The notes under the pieces: model-generated
The model's database searches: none
What the model was told of the DNA's origin: nothing
The model's input: only the letters and a program-made list of their open reading frames with translations
Shown: piece by piece, positions 1 through 7,746 of the stretch
How the letters are laid out: each line of letters opens with the position of its first letter
Numbering within the stretch: the first letter of the stretch is position 1
Position numbers and translations under genes: made by a program
Assembly: GCA_021325675.1 (NCBI GenBank)
Contig: JAJTCM010000001.1
Location: 744,001-808,000, forward strand
Length of the DNA stretch: 64,000 nucleotides
DNA from: Crocinitomicaceae bacterium
GTDB taxonomy: Bacteria > Bacteroidota > Bacteroidia > Flavobacteriales_D > Crocinitomicaceae
Reading direction: 5' to 3'

Positions 1-260
1 TGGAAGAGTTCGCCGACCGCAAGCTTGACACAAGTGGCGATTTTGCCCGCAACCTCGGAATTGCCATGGCACTTTTAGGCTTAGGCTACCTCTTCCGTTT
101 TCTTGGCCCGCTGGCGCTTTTGGGCTCTCTTGCTTCTTTAGCGAACCTGATTATCTGGATCATTTTTTGGGTAAAAATGAACCAATATAAAGAACAATTA
201 AAAAATTCCGGTAACTTCGCGGGGATATCAATTAGTAATAACCCAGATTTATTAGATTAA
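1..260 (+). CDS. Small membrane protein, 3' part only
   Basis: The gene is cut by the left edge. The frame is already open at base 3 and reads 85 residues to a TAA at 258-260. About 20 residues in, a long hydrophobic stretch begins (rich in L, G, A and F) and ends in a tryptophan-containing membrane segment, followed by a charged tail of about 30 residues. A start at 66 would give 64 residues, but no stop interrupts the upstream frame, so a longer protein is likelier. It is the first of four same-strand small membrane genes with gaps of a few bases. No family recognised. Confidence 0.6.
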   Translation, partial: EEFADRKLDTSGDFARNLGIAMALLGLGYLFRFLGPLALLGSLASLANLIIWIIFWVKMNQYKEQLKNSGNFAGISISNNPDLLD

Positions 261-262
261 CT

Positions 263-760
263 ATGGATGATGTTTTAGACTACCAGGACAAGCCGGCCGG
301 TATGCCAGCTTTCTTAAAAGTATTATGTATCCTGACCTTCGTAGGTGCGGGACTTTACGCGTTAATTGCCATTTTCAACATGATCAACTTCCAAAGCTCG
401 ATCGCCCAGCTGGAAGCTTCAGGGGAAATTCTTTCTTCTGCCAACAGTCCTTTCGGTGACATGAGCGGCTTGATCGCAGCAACTAAAAAATGGGGCATGG
501 TCTCTTACGCTTTAGGCCTGGTTGGCAGCTTGCTTTGCCTTACCGGCGCCCTGTTGATGTGGAAACTGAAAAAAATTGGCTTCTATATTTATGTAGTTGG
601 CCAGATCATCCCATTCATCGGTTCTTTCCTGATGATGGGCGCAGCAAGCGGATCAGGTGATTTCATGGGTACAATGGCAACAATCAGCCTTGTTTTCTCC
701 ATCATTTTCTCCGTGGCATTCATCGTTATGTATGCCTTCAACCTCAAACATTTAAAATAA
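263..760 (+). CDS. Four-segment integral membrane protein of unknown function
   Basis: This 165-residue protein begins two bases after the previous stop, so it is almost certainly co-transcribed. Four hydrophobic segments can be seen at about residues 17-40, 79-100, 105-127 and 137-160. A polar loop of about 38 residues lies between the first two. The short acidic N-terminus (MDDVLDYQDK) resembles the N-terminus of the next protein (MSDVLDNLG), which suggests a shared N-terminal signature in this cluster. No catalytic motif is visible. Inner-membrane location is inferred from hydropathy only; the function is unknown. Confidence 0.75.
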   Translation: MDDVLDYQDKPAGMPAFLKVLCILTFVGAGLYALIAIFNMINFQSSIAQLEASGEILSSANSPFGDMSGLIAATKKWGMVSYALGLVGSLLCLTGALLMWKLKKIGFYIYVVGQIIPFIGSFLMMGAASGSGDFMGTMATISLVFSIIFSVAFIVMYAFNLKHLK

Positions 761-768
761 AAACAGAC

Positions 769-1113
769 ATGTCAGACGTATTAGACAATTTAGGAACATC
801 AAACAATTTTACAGGAAATAAAGTCCTGCCAAATGCAACCGCAACCCTCGTCCTGGGAATTATTTCCATTGCAACATGCTGGATTTACGGTTTACCCGGA
901 CTGATCTGCGGGATCATCGCGATCGTGCTGCACAATAAAGACAAGAAAATTTACATGGAAGATCCACAGTCTTACGAAGCATCCTACAAAAACCTGAAAG
1001 CAGGCTACATTTGCGGGATCATCGGACTGTCTCTTTCCGCGTTGTTCATTTTGTACATCATCATCGTGCTATCCATTCTTGGCACGGCTTTCATGAGCAT
1101 GTCCAAATATTAA
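769..1113 (+). CDS. CCC-motif (DUF4190-like) small membrane protein
   Basis: The protein has 114 residues. Two hydrophobic regions, about residues 23-56 and 78-108, each begin with the small-residue, Gly-rich pattern of DUF4190/CCC-motif proteins (LVLGIISIATCW followed by LPGLICGIIAIVL, then KAGYICGIIGLSLS). They flank a charged loop containing Lys, Glu and Asp. Such proteins are common in Flavobacteriales, often beside DUF2752 genes as here. It lies 8 bases after the previous gene, and its TAA overlaps the ATG of the next gene (TAATG), which suggests translational coupling. The role is unknown. Confidence 0.75.
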   Translation: MSDVLDNLGTSNNFTGNKVLPNATATLVLGIISIATCWIYGLPGLICGIIAIVLHNKDKKIYMEDPQSYEASYKNLKAGYICGIIGLSLSALFILYIIIVLSILGTAFMSMSKY

Positions 1114-1379
1114 TGCTGACTTGTCACTGGAAACAAACATTTGGTGTTGAATGCCCGGGATGCGGCTTTCAACGCTCCTTTTTAAAGCTCTTCGAAGGTA
1201 ATTTTTCGGAGAGCTTTTTTCTTTTTCCCGCCACTATTCCCCTCCTGCTGCTTTTCGTGCTGCTTATACTGCACCTTATTTTTCGCTTCAAACACGGGGC
1301 TTATACATTAGTCGGCCTGTTTTCCCTTTCGACCCTCCTGATTGTGGTCAATTTTATTTACAAAATCAGCCAGGCGTAG
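1113..1379 (+). CDS. DUF2752 family membrane protein
   Basis: I place the start at 1113, where ATG overlaps the upstream TAA, giving 88 residues; a start at 1011 would sit wholly inside the previous gene. The N-terminus carries the diagnostic DUF2752 pattern: a cysteine, then CPGCGFQRSF, followed by two hydrophobic segments at about residues 33-54 and 62-84. In this family the CPGCG-x-R motif precedes membrane helices and is taken as a possible metal or redox site, but no reaction is known. It is the last gene of the cluster starting at the left edge. Confidence 0.8.
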   Translation: MLTCHWKQTFGVECPGCGFQRSFLKLFEGNFSESFFLFPATIPLLLLFVLLILHLIFRFKHGAYTLVGLFSLSTLLIVVNFIYKISQA

Positions 1380-1429
1380 TTTTTCCTGAATTCAAACGCA
1401 GCTTCGGATTTTTTTCCGTTTTTCCTGCT

Positions 1430-1437
1430 TATTTTTG
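1430..1437 (+). promoter_or_regulatory. Bacteroidota -7 box (TATTTTTG) upstream of proC
   Basis: TATTTTTG fits the TAnnTTTG consensus and ends four bases before the proC ATG. With this spacing transcription would begin at or next to the start codon, implying a leaderless or nearly leaderless mRNA. No clear -33 TTG was found. Confidence 0.4.
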
Positions 1438-1441
1438 CCAC

Positions 1442-2236
1442 ATGGAACACACAAAAATTGCAGTGCTTGGCTGCGGGAACCTCGGACTTTCTTTAATAAA
1501 CGGCTTGCTTCAAAATGAAAATTTTAATCCTGCCGGCTTATCCGTAAGCAAACGCAATACCTCACCCATTGCCCATCTCGCTGAAAAGGGCATCACAATT
1601 TTCGACCGCAATGCGGAAGCAATCTCTGACGCACGCCTCATAATCGTTGCCGTAAAACCTTATGATGTGGCAACTATCCTGGAGGAAATCAAAACGACGT
1701 TCAATGCGGAGAAGCAAATACTGGTTTCCGTGGCAAGTACCGTAACCATAACTGAAATCCAGCAAATCCTTCCCGGAGCGACGGTTTTTCGCGCTATGCC
1801 GAATACAGCGGCCGCAATCGGTGAATCACTTACCTGCATCAGCTCTTCGACCACCGACAAGGAATTGATTTCAGAAACAGGGGCATTTTTCAGCTTACTG
1901 GGCGAAACTGTTTTTATCAAAGAAGAATTAATGGAAGCAGCAACGGTTTTGGGCGCCTGCGGGATTGCCTATGTGCTCCGTTTCATGCGCTCCATGGTGC
2001 AAGGCGGGATCCAGATCGGTTTTGATGCCGAAAGCGCTTCCAGAATTGTAAACCAGGTTGTGAAAGGCGCTGCAGAGCTTTTGATTACCGGCGGACAGCA
2101 CCCTGAACAGGAAATTGATAAGGTAACCACGCCGAAAGGCTGTACCATCACGGGCCTGAATGAAATGGAGCATCACGGTTTCAGCCCGGCGCTAATCCGG
2201 GGGATTTCGGCTTCGTACCAGCTGATTGAGAAGTGA
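1442..2236 (+). CDS. proC: Pyrroline-5-carboxylate reductase
   Basis: This 264-residue protein has the family's usual length. It catalyses the last step of proline synthesis: NAD(P)H-dependent reduction of 1-pyrroline-5-carboxylate in the cytosol. An N-terminal Rossmann fold is shown by GCGNLG near residues 10-15. The family motif VKP follows, then RAMPNTAA near residue 118. The C-terminal dimerisation domain carries TTPKGCTITGLNEME in place of the common TSPGGTT. The usual SGPAYV is CGIAYV here, a variant I believe is frequent in Bacteroidota. It is a single gene with its own promoter box just upstream; the next gene is convergent. Confidence 0.92.
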   Translation: MEHTKIAVLGCGNLGLSLINGLLQNENFNPAGLSVSKRNTSPIAHLAEKGITIFDRNAEAISDARLIIVAVKPYDVATILEEIKTTFNAEKQILVSVASTVTITEIQQILPGATVFRAMPNTAAAIGESLTCISSSTTDKELISETGAFFSLLGETVFIKEELMEAATVLGACGIAYVLRFMRSMVQGGIQIGFDAESASRIVNQVVKGAAELLITGGQHPEQEIDKVTTPKGCTITGLNEMEHHGFSPALIRGISASYQLIEK

Positions 2237-2337
2237 TGAATCCCGAAATTGACCAATGTTTAACTTCGCTGCTGCGCCGTTGCTGATCAGGCAAATAAAA
2301 ACGTTGTTTACCTGGCGAAAACATAGCGGCCTTTGCG

Positions 2338-3114
2338 TTACTTAGCCCGCAGCTGTTTCTTCGCTTTTTCCCAGTACACGTCCATTTCCTGCAGGTTCAT
2401 CGCCGTCAGGTCTTTCTGGTCGGCGAGGATCATTTCTTCCATAAGCTGGAAACGGCGGATAAATTTGAGGTTCGTTCTTTCAAGGGCATTTTCAGGGTTC
2501 ACATCAATGAAGCGGCTCACGTTGATCAGGGAAAATAAAACGTCCCCGAATTCCAGCTCCGCTTCTTCCTTGTCCTTATTCTGAATGGCTTCGCGGAGCT
2601 CATCCACTTCTTCCGTGATCTTGTTCCAAACATCTTCCTGCTCGTCCCAGTCAAAACCAACGCCTTTTACTTTGTCCTGGATCCGGTAGGCTTTCACTAA
2701 TGCGGGCAGTGATTTCGGAACGCCTTCCAGTACCGATTTTTTGCCTTCTTTCAGTTTCAGCTTTTCCCAGTTGGCTTTTACTTCTTCTTCATCGGCTACT
2801 TCCGTATCCCCGTAGATGTGCGGATGGCGGTAAATCAGCTTGTCACAAATGCGGTTCAGCACTGATTCTACTGAGAATTCACCTTGTTCAGATCCAATTT
2901 TACAATAAAACACCAGGTGGAGGAACAAATCCCCCAGCTCGCCTTCAACTTCCCTGAAGTCGTTTTCAAGCAAAGCATCGGCCAGCTCGTAAGTTTCCTC
3001 GATTGTAAGGGTCCGCAGGGAATTGAAATCCTGTTTTTTATCCCAGGGACACTTCTCCCTGAGGTCATCCATGATATCCAACAAGCGTTGGAAGGCTGCT
3101 AGTCTGGCGTCCAT
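2338..3114 (-). CDS. mazG: Nucleoside triphosphate pyrophosphohydrolase MazG
   Basis: This 258-residue protein matches full-length two-domain MazG. The first domain has KCPWDKKQDF near the N-terminus, then the metal-binding pattern EETYE followed by EVEGELGDLFLH. The second domain has EEVDELREAI, then EAELEFGDVLFSL. These E-x-x-E and E-x-x-D elements bind Mg2+ for hydrolysis of NTPs, including (p)ppGpp-related or damaged nucleotides, to NMP and pyrophosphate. It is monocistronic on the minus strand, convergent with proC and divergent from the PagL-like gene, with a 58-bp shared upstream region holding a near-consensus -7 box. Confidence 0.93.
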   Translation of the reverse strand: MDARLAAFQRLLDIMDDLREKCPWDKKQDFNSLRTLTIEETYELADALLENDFREVEGELGDLFLHLVFYCKIGSEQGEFSVESVLNRICDKLIYRHPHIYGDTEVADEEEVKANWEKLKLKEGKKSVLEGVPKSLPALVKAYRIQDKVKGVGFDWDEQEDVWNKITEEVDELREAIQNKDKEEAELEFGDVLFSLINVSRFIDVNPENALERTNLKFIRRFQLMEEMILADQKDLTAMNLQEMDVYWEKAKKQLRAK

Positions 3115-3160
3115 TTTAGTTAAATTTACCTGTAAAAGTAAACAGAATATCCAATTGTAT

Positions 3161-3168
3161 TAAATTTG
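3161..3168 (+). promoter_or_regulatory. -7 box (TAAATTTG) of the PagL-like gene
   Basis: TAAATTTG matches TAnnTTTG exactly and again ends four bases before the ATG at 3173, the same spacing as at proC and rimO. No obvious -33 element is present. Confidence 0.4.
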
Positions 3169-3172
3169 TGGT

Positions 3173-4237
3173 ATGAAGAAAGCGTTATGCGCCCTTTTTT
3201 TATGCGGCTTTACACTTGTTTTCGGTCAAAAAAATGACTGGGGGATCGCTGCCTCTTACCGGCATGGGTTCCTCATGGCGCACCGCCCTATTATGGCGCA
3301 CCTGGCAAAAGAGCACTGCAATGCGTTTGAAGCTTCGCTTTTCTTTGACGTGAAAGGAAAAAAAGACTGGCACAAAGCTTACAATTACCCGACGGTTGGG
3401 GTCTCCGTGCTTGCAACTACTGTCGGGAACAAAGAAATCCTCGGGAGCTACCTGGGTTCTTACGCATTTTTACAGCTTAATTTTTTGAAGACGGAACATT
3501 CCCGGATTTACACAAAGATAGGCGCCGGTGCCGGTTTAACCAACAAGGTGTTTGACCAGGAGCTGAACCCTAAAAATGTAGCCATCAGCTCTCATATAAA
3601 TGCTTTGATCAATTTCAGCTTGCTTTATCAATACCGCATAGAGCGCAATCAGTTTACTTTTGGCGTTGACATGACCCATTTCAGTAATGGCGCCAGCGTT
3701 TTGCCAAACCTCGGGCTGAACCTTGCTTATCTCAGCTTAGGTTACGCCCGGAAATTCGAATATAACCCGAACGTACCTGAAACCAAAGAAAATGTTTCAA
3801 TCGACCGCAGCTGGAAATATACTGCTATTGGAATTGTCTCCCGCCGCGACTCCTACCCGATCAGCAAGGAAAAATACCCGGTTTTCGCCCTTTCACTGAC
3901 TACACAAAAGGCTTTTCGTCATGGCGTAGGCTACGAAACAGGGCTGGATTTTATCTACAAGCCGAGCCTTCGCAAATACAAGCCTGTGATCCCTAAATCA
4001 GCGGAAAGTATAGCGCAGCTGGGCTGGTACAATGGTTGGTTTATGAGCTTTGATAAGCTCCAGGTCCATGTTGGGATGGGCATTTACCTGCGGGACGAAT
4101 ATTTTGCCGACGACCGGATGTATCACCGCCTGGGTTTCCGTTACGCATTAAAAAAAGGCCTGCTGCTGAATGTAACACTTAAGTCGCATTGGGCGAAGGC
4201 AGATTATGTAGAATATGGAATCGGTTACCGTTTTTAA
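3173..4237 (+). CDS. Acyloxyacyl hydrolase / PagL-like lipid A deacylase family outer-membrane protein
   Basis: The protein has 354 residues with a signal peptide of about 19 (hydrophobic core LCALFLCGFTLVFG, then Q). It is predicted as an outer-membrane beta-barrel. Near residue 170 it has DMTHFSNGA followed by PNLGLN. This matches the H-x-S-N-G pattern of PagL-type lipid A 3-O-deacylases, in which His and Ser are catalytic. PagL itself is only about 170-190 residues; the extra C-terminal half here looks like further barrel strands ending in YGIGYRF. The acyl-chain substrate is inferred from the family. The downstream lipoprotein gene begins one base after its stop, so the two are probably co-transcribed. 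Confidence 0.75.
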   Translation: MKKALCALFLCGFTLVFGQKNDWGIAASYRHGFLMAHRPIMAHLAKEHCNAFEASLFFDVKGKKDWHKAYNYPTVGVSVLATTVGNKEILGSYLGSYAFLQLNFLKTEHSRIYTKIGAGAGLTNKVFDQELNPKNVAISSHINALINFSLLYQYRIERNQFTFGVDMTHFSNGASVLPNLGLNLAYLSLGYARKFEYNPNVPETKENVSIDRSWKYTAIGIVSRRDSYPISKEKYPVFALSLTTQKAFRHGVGYETGLDFIYKPSLRKYKPVIPKSAESIAQLGWYNGWFMSFDKLQVHVGMGIYLRDEYFADDRMYHRLGFRYALKKGLLLNVTLKSHWAKADYVEYGIGYRF

Positions 4238-4238
4238 G

Positions 4239-4979
4239 ATGAAAAAGCTCCTGTTAATCATATCGCTCCTCATTTTCGCTCTAACGGCCTGTAAAAAGCC
4301 GGGGGAACGAAGCTGCTTTAAATCTTCCGGTGAAAAAACAAGCATACGGATTGATTTACCGGATTTTAACAAGCTTCAGCTCAACAAGCACCTGAAATAC
4401 ATTCTCGTTCAGGATGATTCCTGCTACCTCCGGATCAGCGGCGGAAAAAACCTGCTGGGCTTTGTTCGCTGGGAAGAAAAGGATGGAAAGATCACGATTA
4501 CAAACCACAATAAATGCCATTTCCTGCGTGACCTGAAAGCCGTTTGCACCGTAGAAATCCATTTCAAAGACCTGGCCGACATTGCTTACGAAGGCTCAGA
4601 AACGCTGATTAACCGGGACACGCTTCAACTGAGCATGTTTAACTTACTGATCCTCAATTGTGCCGGATCGGTCGACCTTACTTTAAATGCGGATTACATT
4701 TCAGCTGATGTTACGGAAAGTTACGGAGATTACACTTTGCGAGGCCACGCATCCGACGCAGTTTTGTCAGCGCGGACCAACGGCTACTGCAATACCGAGG
4801 ATTTAAGCATCAGCAATACCTTGTATGTAGCGAGCAAATCTTCCGGGGATATGCATATCAACGCGGCCAACTGCTACCTGCAAGGCTATATCGGCGGAAA
4901 TGGCAATATTTACTACAAAGGATTGCCCCTCACTACGGAAATCGAATATTTTTCTTCAGGAAAGCTGATCCCTTACTGA
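4239..4979 (+). CDS. DUF2807 (GIN domain) lipoprotein
   Basis: I chose the ATG at 4239, one base after the previous stop; the upstream in-frame start at 4215 lies inside that gene and would spoil the signal peptide. The 246-residue product starts MKKLLLIISLLIFALTAC, a lipobox with Cys 18 as lipidation site. The rest is the repetitive beta-helix-like pattern of DUF2807 'head GIN' proteins: KLQLNKHLKYILVQ, then DIAYEGSETL, NCAGSVDLTL and short Ser/Gly turns. These are periplasmic or surface lipoproteins of unknown role. The 3' end overlaps the convergent ACT gene by seven bases. Confidence 0.8.
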   Translation: MKKLLLIISLLIFALTACKKPGERSCFKSSGEKTSIRIDLPDFNKLQLNKHLKYILVQDDSCYLRISGGKNLLGFVRWEEKDGKITITNHNKCHFLRDLKAVCTVEIHFKDLADIAYEGSETLINRDTLQLSMFNLLILNCAGSVDLTLNADYISADVTESYGDYTLRGHASDAVLSARTNGYCNTEDLSISNTLYVASKSSGDMHINAANCYLQGYIGGNGNIYYKGLPLTTEIEYFSSGKLIPY

Positions 4980-5635
4980 TTTTTGATCTGCATCAAAATG
5001 CGGAAAGCCCTGTCAATATCAACCTGGTTGAAGATAATCGTGAACTCATTCGCGGTTGAAATGATGTCGACGATATTCAAACCTTCCCAGGCAAGCTGCT
5101 TTAAGATGTAATAGTAAACCCCGTAAACTTCTGTGTTGAGAATTGGAAGCTGCACCGTAATAGAAGCCAGGTTTTCATTGCGTGACTTCAGTTTTTCAGT
5201 CTTCAGTAAATCCAGGATTTCGTTTTTATCAAAGAGATTGGTTACAATGCTCGTTTCAGTTACACCTTTACTGATGGTGTAAAAGGACTTTTTCTTGTCT
5301 TTTTCAAGCAATTCGATCAGCTCGCTTTGCTTTTCACTGAGTGTGTCGGAGTTTTCGAAGGTAAAAGCGTTGAGATTGCTGCGGACCAGGAAATCGCCGA
5401 TTTCGCGTACTATACTTTCGATCTTGAGGTTCAAACGGTGGTAAGTTCCCGGCGTAAGGCGCTTGATGGCCATAATAATCGCACCTTCTTTGATATCTTC
5501 GTCAAATGCTTCGTCGATCTCCGGTTTAATTTTACGGGCAAGGGCAGAAATATTTATCAGGTTTTCTGTCATCGCTTCCCTTAAAAAGGGGCTTCGGTTG
5601 ATAATATCCTCCGCTACTTTCCCAACTGAACTCAT
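4973..5635 (-). CDS. ACT-domain protein related to aspartate kinase regulatory domains
   Basis: This 220-residue soluble protein is of a kind conserved in Bacteroidota. The N-terminal half is helical and charged (EDIINRSPFLREAMTENLIN, then ARKIKPEIDEAFDEDI). The C-terminal part, from about residue 145, reads like an ACT fold: ASITVQLPILNTEVYGVYYYILKQLAWEGLNIVDIISTANEFTIIF split over two strands and a helix. This matches the C-terminal ACT of aspartate kinases, but the kinase domain is absent. A ligand-binding regulatory role is inferred. A -7 box lies at 5658-5665. Confidence 0.7.
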   Translation of the reverse strand: MSSVGKVAEDIINRSPFLREAMTENLINISALARKIKPEIDEAFDEDIKEGAIIMAIKRLTPGTYHRLNLKIESIVREIGDFLVRSNLNAFTFENSDTLSEKQSELIELLEKDKKKSFYTISKGVTETSIVTNLFDKNEILDLLKTEKLKSRNENLASITVQLPILNTEVYGVYYYILKQLAWEGLNIVDIISTANEFTIIFNQVDIDRAFRILMQIKNQ

Positions 5636-5657
5636 GTTTTATTACTTAATTTTGCCA

Positions 5658-5665
5658 CAAAAATA
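5658..5665 (-). promoter_or_regulatory. -7 box (TATTTTTG) of the ACT-domain gene
   Basis: The plus strand reads CAAAAATA, so the minus strand reads TATTTTTG, a full TAnnTTTG match 22 bases before the start codon at 5635. Confidence 0.4.
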
Positions 5666-5710
5666 GCAAAATAAGTTAAAAAATTAACTCCGGGTTAAAT
5701 TATTTTGACT

Positions 5711-6412
5711 TTATTTTTCTGCAGGAATCCGATCGGCCACTAATTCCAGGGCTTTTTGCAACTGTTCATCGGGAGTTAAAAAAGAATTATCGATAACGAT
5801 AGCGTCTTCGGTCTTAACAAGCGGGCTTTCTTTCCGGGTTGAATCGATGTGGTCACGCTGCTGCAGGTTTTGAAGCACATCCTGCATGGAAAGCGAAGGA
5901 TCGTCCAGCTCCAGGAAACGGCGTTCAGCCCTGACCATCGGATCAGCGGTAATAAACAGTTTCAGCTCCGCGTGAGGGAATACAACCGAGCCGATATCGC
6001 GGCCATCCATCACAACCCCGCCTTTACGGCCGATTTTGCGTTGTTCGGAAACCAGTTTTTTGCGCACTTCTTTAATAGAGGAAACCTGGCTCACGAGCTG
6101 GCTGATTTGCAAGGTGCGGATTTCTTTCTCCACGTTTTCGCCATTCAGGATAATTTCCAGCTTGGAACTTAACGGGTTGAATTCAAAATGCAGCTCAATG
6201 TCGTCCAGTGAAGCAATGATTTTTTCCTGGTCCATGAAATCAGTCCCGACAAGGTTTTTACGAAAGCTATAGAGTGTGATCGCCCGGTACATCGCGCCGC
6301 TGTCGATGAAAATATATCCCAGCTCCCGGGCTAGGGCTTTGGCTAGCGTGCTTTTCCCGCAAGAGGAATAGCCGTCTATAGCTATTGTGATTTTTTTCGT
6401 TTCAGGACTCAT
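5711..6412 (-). CDS. cmk: Cytidylate kinase
   Basis: I prefer the ATG at 6412 (233 residues); a start at 6445 would add 11 residues with no family counterpart. The enzyme phosphorylates CMP and dCMP with ATP in pyrimidine salvage and synthesis. The P-loop is GYSSCGKST near residue 14. The CMP-binding region follows as FIDSGAMYRAITLY. Near residue 145 comes GRKGGVVMDGRDIGSVVFP, and the lid region has RAERRFLEL. The length fits bacterial Cmk. It is divergent from efp, with a minus-strand TAAATTTG box at 6472-6479. Confidence 0.93.
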   Translation of the reverse strand: MSPETKKITIAIDGYSSCGKSTLAKALARELGYIFIDSGAMYRAITLYSFRKNLVGTDFMDQEKIIASLDDIELHFEFNPLSSKLEIILNGENVEKEIRTLQISQLVSQVSSIKEVRKKLVSEQRKIGRKGGVVMDGRDIGSVVFPHAELKLFITADPMVRAERRFLELDDPSLSMQDVLQNLQQRDHIDSTRKESPLVKTEDAIVIDNSFLTPDEQLQKALELVADRIPAEK

Positions 6413-6471
6413 TTCCGGGTACAAAAAAACGGATTTTTCCGGCAATATGGAAGATAATTTTTGTTCTTTTT

Positions 6472-6479
6472 CAAATTTA
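6472..6479 (-). promoter_or_regulatory. -7 box (TAAATTTG) of cmk
   Basis: The plus strand reads CAAATTTA, an exact minus-strand TAnnTTTG, in the cmk-efp divergent region. A near-consensus TATTTTTA for efp lies just beside it at 6483-6490 on the plus strand. Confidence 0.35.
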
Positions 6480-6511
6480 AGCTATTTTTACAGCGTTTTT
6501 AAAGATTTTTT

Positions 6512-7078
6512 ATGGCAACTACAGCTGATATCCGCAATGGATTGTGCATCAGACACAACGACAAACTATACCAGATTATCGAATTTCAACACGTAAAACC
6601 AGGTAAAGGCCCGGCTTTTGTACGTACCAAAATGCGCCAGATCGAAACCGGCAAAGTATTGGATAACACCTTTTCCGCAGGTCACAAAATTGATCCTGTA
6701 CGTATTGAAAACCGCGAATATCAGTACTTATACCAGGAAGGAAACGAGTATGTATTCATGAACAATGAAACATTCGAACAGGTTAACATTCCTGCTAAAA
6801 TGATCGAAAAACCGTTATTCCTGCAGGAAGGTATGGTTTGCAACATTCTTTTCCATGCGGAAGAAGAAGCGCCATTGGTACTCGAATTGCCGATGTACAT
6901 CATTTCCGAGGTAACTTACACTGAGCCTGGAATCAAAGGTGATACAGCTACAAACACGATGAAACCGGCAACAATTGCTACGGGGGCTGAAATCAAAGTT
7001 CCTTTGTTCATTGATAACGGCGAAGTAATCAAAATCGATACGCGTACCGGTGTGTACGTAGAACGCGTTAAAAACTAA
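6512..7078 (+). CDS. efp: Elongation factor P
   Basis: This 188-residue protein has the canonical EF-P length. It rescues ribosomes stalled at polyproline. The N-terminal KOW-like domain has the loop HVKPGKGPAFVRTK. Lys 32 in that loop is at the position that is lysylated or hydroxylated in EF-Ps with a modified lysine. Two OB-fold domains follow, ending with the EF-P signature region GIKGDTATNTMKPATIATGAEIKVP split across strands and finishing with DTRTGVYVERVKN. The gene is monocistronic with a terminator directly downstream. Confidence 0.97.
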   Translation: MATTADIRNGLCIRHNDKLYQIIEFQHVKPGKGPAFVRTKMRQIETGKVLDNTFSAGHKIDPVRIENREYQYLYQEGNEYVFMNNETFEQVNIPAKMIEKPLFLQEGMVCNILFHAEEEAPLVLELPMYIISEVTYTEPGIKGDTATNTMKPATIATGAEIKVPLFIDNGEVIKIDTRTGVYVERVKN

Positions 7079-7097
7079 GATTTTTACCGAATATATG

Positions 7098-7128
7098 AAC
7101 CGCCGGTCTGTTGATTGGCGGCTTTTTT
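7098..7128 (+). terminator. Rho-independent terminator of efp
   Basis: A CCGCC / GGCGG stem (7100-7104 with 7117-7121) is followed by a run of six T, 20 bases after the efp stop codon. Confidence 0.6.
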
Positions 7129-7290
7129 GTGCCTGTTCTTTCTGAACCCTATAAGACAGATAAGGAATTTGGGGAATGTTTTTCCCGAGGAACATATCAG
7201 AATTCTTCCATGCTCTTTTTCTCCTGTTCGTTTAGTATGTTCTTATGGTTCAAAAACCAATTTTCACCAGATTATTCGTACTTTAGGGCT

Positions 7291-7746
7291 ATGTACCAGA
7301 TCAAACGCACACAAATTATTCCTTCGGATTTAAACACGTGCTGGGAGTTTTTCATGAAGCCCGGCTGCCTGGAACAGATCACCCCGGCAAATGTCCGCGT
7401 AAAAACAATATCAGATGTTCCGGAGCGCCTTTTCGAAGGATTGATCATTGAATACCGGATGCAGCCTTTGTTGCGAATCCCGGTACGCTGGGTGACGGAA
7501 ATCAAAACGGTAAAATACCAGTCTTTTTTCGTGGATATACAACTCAGGGGGCCTTACCGGAGCTGGCACCATGAACATCATTTCCGCGAGGTTGAAGGCG
7601 GCGTTGAAATGACGGATCTCGTTTCCTATGCTATGCCCTTCGGTTTTATCGGGGAAATTATGCACCGGCTGATCGTACGAAACAAGCTTGAAGCTATTTT
7701 CGATCACCGCCGCAGCAGCATTGAACGGATTTTCGGGAAAGCTTAA
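7291..7746 (+). CDS. SRPBCC (START-like) family protein
   Basis: The frame is open from 7111, but only the ATG at 7291 gives a product (151 residues) that begins like the family: MYQIKRTQIIPSDLNTCWEF, then PGCLEQITP. The upstream codons look non-coding. The SRPBCC fold is a ligand-binding helix-grip cavity. Typical features are visible: the first strand with hydrophobic-basic alternation, IIEYRMQPLLRIPVRWVTEI in the middle sheet, the HHEHHF strand, and a long C-terminal helix. The ligand is unknown. The 3' end overlaps the convergent SUMF1-domain gene by four bases. Confidence 0.72.
   Translation: MYQIKRTQIIPSDLNTCWEFFMKPGCLEQITPANVRVKTISDVPERLFEGLIIEYRMQPLLRIPVRWVTEIKTVKYQSFFVDIQLRGPYRSWHHEHHFREVEGGVEMTDLVSYAMPFGFIGEIMHRLIVRNKLEAIFDHRRSSIERIFGKA

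Noticed and set aside
1011-1112. Longer start for the DUF2752 protein
   Set aside because: It lies inside the preceding gene; the family motif begins after the ATG at 1113.
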